DNA of 64,000 nucleotides from Bidens hawaiensis (lineage: Eukaryota; Streptophyta; Magnoliopsida; Asterales; Asteraceae), in assembly GCA_021521415.1 (NCBI GenBank), contig JAIQDT010007687.1:59420-123419 (forward strand), read 5' to 3'. The position numbers and the translations under genes were made by a program. Below the pieces are notes generated by a model. The model did no database searches and was not told where the DNA came from. It saw nothing but the letters and a program-made list of their open reading frames with translations. How positions within the stretch are numbered: the stretch's first letter is position 1; every line of letters starts with the position of its first letter. Positions 33,839 to 43,872 of the stretch are shown here, in pieces.

Positions 33839-34538
33839 TTATGCTTTTGAGTTATGTTCCATTTTAGCATGTTTAAATCCACGAATAAGTTAATTATTCT
33901 AAATGTCCGTAGTCGATCACATTTGTGGGAAAAAAATGTGAAGGTAAGACTATTATGAACTTGGATTGGTAGATATTCATGAGATATGAATATTGCAAGA
34001 GTTTGCTGGCAAGGTTCATAGATATTTATGGGATAAATATTGGACTTACCCGCCCTCAAATTTACTGCATGGAATCCTTGTGATTTGTGGTCATAAGTAA
34101 CTTTGAGTAAAGGCGAACATCATAGTATCCTCCGACCTGAGATACATATTGGGTCTTGATATTCACCGACTATTATACTTTAACTTAGTTCTTCGCTGCT
34201 CTGAAATATGTCAGTACATAAGGCTAAACTCAAGTGTAGTACGAGGTGATAGTGAGAGACGTATGTAGTCAATAGTTGATTTGTCCCTCTTATTCGTTGA
34301 CAGTTAAATGTCTAAGGCCTGATAAGTTAAATCAACAGAGAATGATCATTCTGTGTCTCTGGATTTAACATGACATTGGTGGCAAAAAGATAAATGATAG
34401 TTTCACCTAAATCATTTTTAAGTGTGGGACTTGAAGGGGATGATGTTATTGAATGGCACTTCGTCATGCGTATTAGGGATAGTAAACTGTTGTTAGGCGG
34501 TATTTGCTATTTGCATCAATATTCTATGTATCTTGTGC

Positions 34539-34549
34539 AAGTGGGAGAT
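34539..34549 (+). other. Copia polypurine tract
   Basis: AAGTGGGAGAT precedes the 3' LTR (TGTTGAAATCG), the usual arrangement for priming plus-strand DNA in copia elements. The 700 bases before it (33839-34538) are noncoding 3' untranslated sequence. Confidence 0.85.
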
Positions 34550-35391
34550 TGTTGAAATCGATCTGCCCAAGACACAAATTTGAGTTGATGTGGCTAGTAC
34601 GTTATGATCCAAGTCGGGTCATACCCAATAACAAGCTAGACAAACACCACGATATTTATTATTGATATGATCTAGTCAATAAATATCTACACTTATAATA
34701 TTTGGAAAATGGTTTTCTAAATATTTGCACTTGTGCATTAAATAAATGATATGGATAATTTATATTTTGAGAGATGTTAGTTAAATTGGTTAAATAACAT
34801 ATTGCATGTTACTTATGTTACGATTAATAGTATAAACATTATAAGTAAATAAATGGTAAGTAATAAAAGTGGATTTGAAATTTGGGTGGGAAAATCTCTC
34901 CCTCCTCTCTCTCTCTCCTTTTATTTCTTCCAAGGACATGCAATATAGCTGGTTGGTGGATGGTTTTTGACCAACACAATTGAAGCTCATTCTCTCACAC
35001 ACACAATCCTCTCTTTTTCTCCATTGGAGCCGAGAAGAAGAAGAAGAAGAAGAAGAACAAAAGGTTTTGTTCCTGCATATGGTGTAAGGACCCTGGCAAT
35101 GAAGGTGTTTGTTGATTAGCTCGTTGGGTATACAAGCTTGAGGTTTCCTCCATTGAAAGCTATCCATTCATCTCATTCATCCCTTTCATTTTCGAACTTG
35201 AAGGTAGAATGCTAAACACCCTATGGTTGTTTTGATAGCATGAAGTTGTATATGGATCCGGGCATTGGGTTAATCTATATAAAATCGGTTTTATATTTAT
35301 CAAACTAACAAGATTTAAAACTTTATTATCCGCTGCGTTTTTAACATATAATGGGTTATATGGACTTTGATAATCTTGTTAAACCCCAACA
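34550..35391 (+). repeat. Copia 3' LTR (842 bp)
   Basis: It begins TGTTGAAATC and ends CCCCAACA. It differs from the 5' LTR by scattered substitutions and small indels, including a longer GAAGAA run. The ORFs at 34790-35167 (minus) are noise. Confidence 0.93.
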
Positions 35392-36505
35392 TATTGACTC
35401 ACCGACTTCAAAATCAGTTATGGAAAAGGAAGTTCCTGATAAGACGCTGGAAAGACTGATCCCAACAGGCACCGTACAACCTAAGGAACAAGTCCGAAAG
35501 TATGTTCCACCTATTCCATATCCTGGACGGCTGAAACAGGAAAGATTGGAAGCTCAGTATGGGAAGTTTTTAGAACTCTTCAAGCAACTCCACATTAACA
35601 TCCCTTTCGTCGAAGCCATTGCTCAGATGCTGAAATTTGCTAAGTTTCTTAACGAAGTGCTGACCAGCAAAAGGAAGCTAGAAGAGCTCTCGCAGGTCAC
35701 CTTAAGTGAAGAATTCACAGCTGTCTTCCAAAACAAGTTGCCGCAAAAAATGACCGATCCAGGGAGCTTTACTATCCCTTGCCTCGTAGTTAATTTGTAT
35801 GTTAGAAATGCCCTGACTGACCTAGGAGCTAGTATTAATTTAATGCCTTATGTGGTTTTTGCGAAACTAGGGATATGAGAACCAAAGTCCACCCGCATGA
35901 GCATTTAGTTAGCTAACCGATCTGTTAAATATCCTCGAGGCATTGTTGAAATCATGCTTGACAAAATTGACAAAATTGTTTTACCAAAAGATTTTGTAAT
36001 TTTAGACATGGAGGAAGACAAAAGTGTAAATCTGATTCTAGGAAGACCCTTTTTAGCCACTTCGAAGGCTATTATTGATGTTTGCACCAGCAAACTCACT
36101 CTTAGGGTCAATGACGAGGCAATCACTTTTGACATAGTAAAATCTATGCAACATTCGCAACATCACGATGACACATTATACTGTGTCGACATCATCGATT
36201 CTATCGTGAGTTGCAATGTGCGAGATTTCTCCGTCAGTAACACACTAGAAACACAAGAATTAACCGAAACTATCACCAAACCCATTTTAGAAAATGAAAA
36301 TCTCGATACTATCAACAACAATCAAGAAACATCAGAAGTAGTATGTGAGATCACCGAATGTAATGAAAAATCAAAACCATCAATCGAAGAACCACCAGCC
36401 TTAGAGTTAAAAGAACTACCAAACCATCTCGAATACGCCTTTCTAGAAAACGACTGTCAACTTCTAGTAATTATTTCATCTCACCTTTCCAAAGAAGAGA
36501 ATTAG
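35392..36505 (+). pseudogene. pol: Athila gag end and protease
   Basis: The segment after the copia insertion reads VPPIPYPGRLKQERL, FLELFKQLHINIPFVEAIAQM, KFAKFLNEVLTSKRKLEEL, then PGSFTIPCLV and the protease signature LTDLGASINLMP. Athila proteases use DLGAS. Stops occur at 35876-35878 (TGA) and about 35909 (TAG). The frame continues with FVILDMEEDKS and LILGRPFLATSKAIID, the protease C-terminal half. An acidic linker ends at 36505, and a frame change precedes reverse transcriptase. Confidence 0.93.
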
Positions 36506-36665
36506 ACGAACTTCTTAAGGTTCTTAAGAACCATAATAGGCTATCGCATGGAAGATCATGGATATCAAGGTCACCAGCCTTTCTTTTTGTACTCACAAAA
36601 TCCTCATGGAGGAAGAATACAAACCCATGGTCCAACATCAATGACATCTCAATCCCAACGTGTAG

Positions 36666-37946
36666 GATGTGGTGAAGAAGGAAGTAATCAAACTCCTTGA
36701 TGCTGGATTAATCTACCCAATATCAGATTCACCTTGGGTTAGTCCAGTTCAAGTAGTACCCAAAAAGGGAGGAATGATAATAGTAATGAACGAAAAGGAT
36801 GAGCTCATACCAATGAGGACCATCACAAGCTGGCGAGTTTGCATTGACTACCGGAAGCTTAATGATGCCACAAGAAAAGATCATTTTTCATTTCCTTTTA
36901 TCAATCAAATGATTGAACATTTAACTGGAAAAATGTTCTACTGTTTTCGTGATGGATTCTCCGAATACTTTCAAATTCTCATTGCTCCTGAAGATCAGGA
37001 GAAAACCACCTTTACAAGTCCGTATGGCAGCTTTGCTTACCAAAGAATGCCATTTGGACTATGTAATGCTCCTGCCACCTTTCAACATTGCATGGTGGCA
37101 ATCTTTCATGAAATGATCGAACACTCTATGGAAGTTTTCACGGATGACTTTTCAGTCTTTGGAGACTCATTCGATCATTGTCTGGAAAACCTAGACAAAA
37201 TGTTGGCTAGGTGCGAGGAAATAAACTTAGTACTCAACTGGGAAAAATGCCACTTTATGGTCAAAGAACAAATTGTTATCGGTCATAAGATATCCCAAGA
37301 GAGGTCTAGAAGTTGATAGAGCAAAATCGAAACCATATCCAAACTTCCATCACCAACTTCAATCAAAGCTATTAGAAGTTTTCTAGGTCATGCAAGATTT
37401 TACCGTCGCTTCATAAAATACTTTTTTAAAATTTCTAGACCTATGACCAAACTTCTGGCGAAAGATGCACCATTCGTCTTCTCCGAAGAATGTGTTGAAT
37501 CGTTCAACATATTGAAAGACAAAATTCTCAACACACCAATTATGACTACACCCGATTGAAACCTTCCATTCGAAATCATGTGCAATGCAAGTGACTATGC
37601 CATTGGAGCCGTACTCGGACAATTCAAAGAAAAAAAATTTCACCCAATTTTCTATGCTAGTAAAACGGTTAATGATGCACAAGAAAATTACACCACAACA
37701 GAATAAGAGTTATTAGCAGTAGTTTTTGCGTTTGAAAAATTTAGATCCTATTTAGTTCTCTTCAAAACCGTAGTTTACTCCGACCATGCCGCCATACGAT
37801 ACCTCTTCAACAAGCAAGATGTCAAACCCAGACTCATCCGTTGGATTCTACTACTCCAAGAATTTGACATAGAATTCAAGGACAAGAAAGAAGCAGAGTA
37901 TGTAGCCGCAGACCATCTTTCACACTTGGAATGCCCATCTTCATAA
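36666..37946 (+). pseudogene. pol: Athila reverse transcriptase and RNase H
   Basis: RT: VVKKEVIKLLDAGLIYPISDS, WVSPVQVVPKKGG, WRVCIDYRKLNDATRKDHF, the first catalytic Asp in FRDGFSEYFQI, RMPFGLCNAPATFQ, and the second pair in FTDDFSVFGDSF (family usually FMDDFSVFG). The first frame stops at 37314-37316. Then RSFLGHARFYRRFI and RNase H ([49 protein letters not shown]) follow in one frame with stops near 37557 and 37705. Catalytic acidic residues appear conserved, but the breaks make it inactive. Confidence 0.93.
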
Positions 37947-38035
37947 TAACATTACAAGGAAGTTATCGATGATAATTTTCCACACGAAGTTCTCATGCAT
38001 ATCCAAGCATTCATGAAAGAGGAGGATGAAAGTCC

Positions 38036-39310
38036 TTGATTTGTCAATTTCGCGAACTATCTAGCTTGTGGAATCCTAAGAAAAGGGCTAACTCATCAAC
38101 AACGGAAGAAATTTTCTCCAACCATAAGTTATACTTCCGGGAAGACCGATACTTGTTTAGGATAAGAGCCGATCAGGTTGTTCATAGGTGTGTATCAGGA
38201 AGGGAAACCTTAGATATCCTCAAACACTATCATGAAGGAACAACTGGTGGACACCACAGTACTACCATCATGGTCAGAAAAGTGTTTGACACAGGATTTT
38301 TCTATCCCACCGTATATGTAGACACATGCTTTGATCCAAGCATGCGATGCTTGTCAAAGAACCGGGACATCTCAGCCAAAAATGAGATGACTCAAAAAGG
38401 CATCCAAATTTGTGAGGTCTTTGATGTATGTGGAATAGATTTCATGGTCTCATTTCCTAACTCATTCGGAATTAAGTACGTCCTTGTAGCAGTCGACTAC
38501 GTGTCTAAATGGGTAGAAGCACAAGCTCTTCCTACTATCGATGCTCGGGTTGTACGATTTCTGAAGAAGTTATTTCACGATTCGGTACTCCAAAAGCCTT
38601 AATCAGCGACAGAGATACTCACTTCTGCAATGCCTTAATGGACAAAGTCTTAGCACGATATGGAGTTCACCACCATTTGGCAACACCATATCATCCGCAG
38701 ACCAGTGGGCAAGTAGAAGTTTCGAATCGAGGGATAAAAAGGATGCTCGAAAGAACTATTGGGATGAATAGCAAAAATTGGGCAGAAAATTAGATGACGC
38801 TTTCTGGGCCCTTAGGACAGCCTATAAAACCCCCATAGGAACAACACCTTTCAAACTTGTTTATGGGAAAGCATGTCATCTACTCGTAGAGATAAGACAC
38901 AGAGCTTACTCGGATCTTAGAGCAGTAAATTTTGATCTAATGTCCGCCGGGAAAAATCGGGAAAATCAAAGTCACGAGCTCGAAGAACTAAAAGCACTGG
39001 CATACGAAAATTCTTGGTAATACAAAGAAAAGACTAAACGTTTGCATGACGCCCAGTTAAAAGGAAATAAAAAGTTTTAAGTTGGAAATCGTGTACTGTT
39101 ATATAACACAAGTTTACGTCTTTTCCTAGGAAAGATGAAATCTCGTTGGACAGGCCATACACAGTTGAAATAGTTTTTTACCATGGGACAGTTGAGATTT
39201 CAAATTCTGACGGCCACATGTTCAAATTTTATGGGCATCAATTGAAACCATACATCGGTGGACCATTCGAGGCCGTCTCGGAGGTAATAATCCTCCATCA
39301 CAACCAATGA
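38036..39310 (+). pseudogene. pol: Athila integrase
   Basis: The zinc-binding domain is partly preserved (HYHEGTTGGHH; the Cys pair has become CFDPSMRC). The core begins FDVCGIDFMVSFP, with the first Asp in GIDFM. The second Asp is in LISDRDTHFCN and the Glu in QTSGQVEVSNRGIK, so the DDE triad is visible. A frameshift near 38575 separates LKKLFH from RFGTPKAL, and another occurs near 38780 before WALRTAYKTPIGTTPF and LVYGKACHL. The C-terminal domain (VGNRVLLYNTSLR, KSRWTGH, then a terminal histidine/proline stretch) extends to about 39310 with several stops. Confidence 0.92.
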
Positions 39311-42300
39311 ACATATTGGAAATAGGGTCTGGGCAAGACCCTCATTAAACCAGGCCTTGTATATATGTTCATTTGTTTCAAAAAAGTGTTTTAAAACACG
39401 GGGGCGTGCCTCAATTGGCACGGTCCTGTGCCACAAAGTGCGGACCGGAATCTTCGCTGCAAAAATCTCAGTCAGTCTGATTCGTAACAGAATTGTCAGA
39501 CTGATAGCACGGGGCCGTGTTCCCAGAAGCATGGGGCTGTGCTTGGCAACTGTTTGGATATGAATTGTATCTCTTACCAATTCATTTCTTCAACCAAACC
39601 AAACACCAACTCTCCACTCTAAAAAATCAAAATGCCAACTGAGATGAGCAATGAAATTCCCGTTCCTCGGCAATAGAGAAATGAAACCCGACACATTTCA
39701 AAAACTGAGCTACTCATCAAACTTCAAGAGCTCGTGAAGGAACTCACCGAAATGAATCTCCTCACAGAGATCCGTCTCATTCAACTCACCGAGTCGGTGG
39801 AAAGATTTAAAATGGAACTACGTGACATCAATGAACAACTTCAGTTTCAAGTCCTTCATTTCACCTACTTTCCTCCACCTAAGCCGTTCAACGGAGGATA
39901 CCCATTCAGTGGAATCTAGAGTCATTTTTACCTCTTCATGTGTAATCACGTGCATTAGGCACGAGTTTAGGACTTTCGGGTTTATCTCGAATTAAATCAC
40001 GTTTTAGGATATTCGGTCTTACCCTGATTAGATGTTTAGGACCTTTTATTAATATAAAGTAATTTTAGGATTATAAAACTGTTCAATTAACTTCTTAAAA
40101 CTGTTCAATAAAATTCCAGTGACCAAAAGCACGGGCCGTGCATCCTTATACACGGGGCCGTGGTCACCCTAAAATCTTTTGCATGATACGCGTTGACGCC
40201 ATATAATTCTCTGAATCAGAAACATTTATTCCCTCAAATACAAGGGGCCGTGTAACCTGTTGCACGGACCGTGCTCGACGTTCCAATCTCTTTATATATT
40301 ACAAGCCATCTTCACTATTCTATTCGTACCAAACAAAAAAATTCCTCAAACGGATAACAAGAGAGTGGAATGGAAACCAGTGAAGAAGTTCAAGAATGGT
40401 GAAAAATCTTCACATTTTGAAGAAGAAATCATGAGGCTTCAAAGTATAGTGAGAGACCAAGTCAAGAGTAACATTTAAACGGAGGCTCGCTTGATCAAAC
40501 TGACAAACAAAATCGAGCTACTGAGGTTCTAAAATTTCCACATTTTTGAAAGTCACAACAAGGATGTGGATTTCAAGCTCAACATCTTTAACCGAGAAAT
40601 CAGAAAGCTTGACAAAAAGCTTTCCGAGCTCTTGGAAGCCAAGAGAGCCCCACCACACATTCACGACCTGTTCGGGAATGGTGGTCGTTAGTTGTTTCAA
40701 GTAGGAGAAGCCTTGTCTTGTTTTCCTAGGATTTGTTATCGATTAAACTAGTACTTATGTTTCTCGGTTCGTTTTGTTTTATTTTTGGTGTAATGTTTGG
40801 AAAGTTAATAGAATTTCATAGGATTTTATGTTTTTAACCTTAATCTTCAAGAAAAATCAGTTAAAATGACCAGCTCATTAAAATAAAAAATTAACAAAAA
40901 CAGCCTGACTACTACCTGTAACACGAGCCGTGCTTCATAAAGCACGTGGCTGTGCCTCACCCAACATTGCAGTTACATGATTTTATTTAAAATATCAAAT
41001 TTCCCATAACTTAATCTTAAAAACATAATCTGCCCTCTTCCGAAAACCTACGAACTTGCACCCTTCATTGCAATCGTTTTTTCAACACTTCGATTCTCAA
41101 CAAAGGTATGTCAATTTGATGATTCTATGACTCCATTTAACCATTCTAGGTCAAATCGGGATGAAAACAGGACCCAAATCGAAATACATACCATTTTGTT
41201 TTTGAATCGGGTCAAAACCCGAATAATAGAGTGCCTACTTTTTCTAGTTTAGGGTTTTGATGTGTTTAGAACATAGGATTGAAAGAGTTTGCGAAGAAAA
41301 ATCATTCGGGTTCGGGATTTGAACAACCCATACCATACAAATCGGAGTCGGATGATATTTCTTAAGAAGCGGGTTGAAATGCAAGTTCGAATCTAAACAT
41401 TTTCAAAATTTAGATTAAAAACACGATTTGTGTTTCTGCAAAACACGGCCCGTGGTCAACTGCAGGTCAACCTAAGGTCAAAATTGGTCAAAATAGTCAA
41501 ATCTACCAAAATTCCAGAAACATGGGGCCGTGCCTTTAGAAGCACGGGGGCGTGGTTCAGTGTCTGTTTCATATGTTCAGTTAATTCGTGATTATCAGCC
41601 TAATCTTGTTCTAAATTGCAGATGGCTCAATATGGGGATGACGAACATGCTTTCTTGATATTCCCCGAGAACACACTGCGAGATAGGATTGCCCGACAAA
41701 GATTGGGGTACTTGAACAACCGACACCCAGAGCCGAACTTCTACGCATGTACCAACACGTTACAACAAGTAAACCAATTAGGAAGATACAAAAGGTTCAT
41801 GAATGGGCCGTAGGCGCGGATATATAAGCTCTACAAAGCTTATGGTGCATATCGCGAAGGAACACTACGCCCGAACCCAATACCACTCAATCTCAACCTC
41901 TGTATCAGTATGCAAATGGTCCAGCAAATTGAATGAAACCCACCATAGTGGAGGTTTCAGAATGCCTCAACCAGATCTTGGATCCTGAGGACCCCGCTGA
42001 GATGACCATTCAAGATAAGCCTAAGAGGAGGACCAGATCACCACCACGACAGACTTGTCGCCACACTTATTCTCAGCAGGGCGGCCCATCATCGTCAAGA
42101 GCCGGCTCCAGCTCGTCTTATCATAGTCAGTACTCTTTTGAGGGGCCATACGGAGTCATTGACCGTTTTCAGACTCACACTACCGCTTCCTTTGACAGGT
42201 TATCAGGGCAGATTGTTGCATCTGATGCACAGCGTGCCGCAGAGTACGCGGAGACGAGGCGGGAGATTTATCAGCTAGGTGAGTGCATGGATCGACAATG

Positions 42301-42334
42301 GGGACCCTTTGACCCGAAGAATCCGGGTAACTGA
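39311..42334 (+). pseudogene. Athila post-pol region with ATHILA ORF-1-like fragments
   Basis: Long spacers contain repeated CACGG..CCGTG dyads (about 39396-39430, 39509-39541, 40130-40165, 40246-40271, 40922-40956, 41450, 41521-41556). Between them are short coding relics: 39734-39919 and 40260-40478 (coiled, unassigned), then 41616-41813 (FPENTLRDRIARQRLGYL, YLNNRHPEPNFY). I recognise the last as the start of the ATHILA ORF-1-type protein. A later frame (41933-42334) gives a Ser/Arg-rich tail with an EYAETRREIYQL helix. The central part of that protein is missing, so a large deletion is likely. Its function is unknown in the family; some authors treat this region as an env-like position. 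Confidence 0.6.
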
Positions 42335-43872
42335 CGAGCGAAGGCGACGTCTGAATCTGGGTATGGGCATGGGCGGTAGTACTTGGTGACACTATTATTA
42401 TGTTTGTTTTGAGATAATTTTATATGGTTGTTCATTTGTTACTTCTTATGGTCGGGAGTGCCGAGAAATTTGACTATGGACTTATTTAGCCTGTGTGGGC
42501 AGGGTATGGATGATTTCATACCCAATTTTCAGTATTATTATGCTTTGGTTGTTTGTTGGTTGTGTGCAGTTTTTTTATATAGGTACACTACATAAAAACG
42601 GACGAAAATAGGGGACACTTTGTCAAAATTTCGTTAGCTCGTAGGGAAGTTCTTTTCCATTTTACCCACCATACTTCATATGAATCTTATTATGAATCTT
42701 TTTATTAATCTTTTCATATTGAGGACAATGTGAGATTCAAGTGTAGGGAGGGGAACTACTTGACCAATTGCTTGCTCAACTAATTATAAGATTCTCTAAT
42801 AACAAAATTTTTGTAGCAAAAAAATACTATTTTATAACAAAACCAAAGGAAAATCCAATAAATTCTTTTGCAAATAACTAACTAAAAATCTACTATAAAC
42901 CAAAAAGTGAAAAAGTAAAAAAGAAGTTTTGTATTGAGAATAAATTTATGCAATATATGGCGTTTATACCCAATCCCTTCGTTATTGTGAGATAAACTCA
43001 TGCCATATAAATAATATTTCGGAAGCTTTGAGTGAGTCATATGTTTTGTGTGATTTAGAACTTGTCGCAAGTGTTTATTTCAAGACCGCATGAAGAATTG
43101 TATAAAGAAGAAGGTAATATTATCACAATTCCCTCCAACCATTCTCCAAATTACAACACAAAAACCAACAAACCCTTCCAAAAACCTTACCACTTTATCC
43201 ATCTCACCAGTAAAATACAACACTGGTCTTTTACCGGCAGACCCTAAAGAACTGGAAATGCATTCTTTCAATTTCAAATTCCTTTGCAGCATACATTTCG
43301 CAAAACCTAGGTTGCCTCCAGAACTTAGGGAGAGGATCTTTCTCTTTAGCAATGAGGTGAGGAAAAAGTGGCGCCAAGACTAACAAAGACCACCATTTTG
43401 TGGAGTTTCCAAAAGCGCAATGAAAAGAAGAGCATAAAGATACAACGATACTTCATAATTCCAAAACCACAAAATGCCAAATCCATACTCCCACAAAACC
43501 GACCCATATTACCTTCTGATCTATGCAACCCTTCACAAAGGTGGAGATTTGAACTTGTTACAAGCTTATTTATCACAAGTCACATTTGGCTAAGAGTGTT
43601 CACATACATAAATCACAAGTATGATCAGATATAAAACCGAGTGTGAGTGAACATTGTGAGAACGTGACGTTTTGCATAAACAGAAGCTCAAAAGAACAAA
43701 TTGCCTTTTTATATATCACTACATATATTCCTATGATTAAAGGTTGGTTATTTTTTTCCCATTTTCTTGGAACTTTGTCGAGGATGTTTAAGTTATGGTC
43801 CTAGCTTGCTATTTTTAGAGAATATATATATAAGTAGCTTGCTTGAGGACAAGCAAGGTTCAAGTGTGTAGA
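42335..43872 (+). other. Athila 3' untranslated region and polypurine tract
   Basis: 'ttgaggacaatgtgagattcaagtg' at about 42719 and 'ttgaggacaagcaaggttcaagtg' at about 43843 are the paired motifs typical of the Athila 3' end; the second abuts the LTR. Between them, 43090-43634 has two overlapping plus-strand frames (SISPVKYNTGLLPADPKELE, LPPELRERIFLFSNEVRKKW) with fair coding look but no domain that I recognise. Confidence 0.65.

Larger units (their letters stand above)
21365..35391 (+). mobile_element. Ty1/copia retrotransposon inserted in Athila gag-pol, TSD GATTG/TATTG
   Basis: Starts TGTTGGAATCG and ends CCCCAACA. The flanks are GATTG (21360-21364) and TATTG (35392-35396), four of five identical. 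Contents: LTR, tRNA-Met-like PBS, 1.6-kb leader, gag, protease, integrase (split by another element), RT, RNase H, polypurine tract, LTR. This is the gag-protease-integrase-RT order that defines copia elements. Without the nested 6.0-kb element it would be about 8.0 kb. Several stops and frameshifts make it defective. Confidence 0.95.

Noticed and set aside
39200..39580. 126-aa minus ORF in the Athila post-pol region
   Set aside because: It overlaps integrase C-terminal relics and CACGG dyads, with no recognisable motif.
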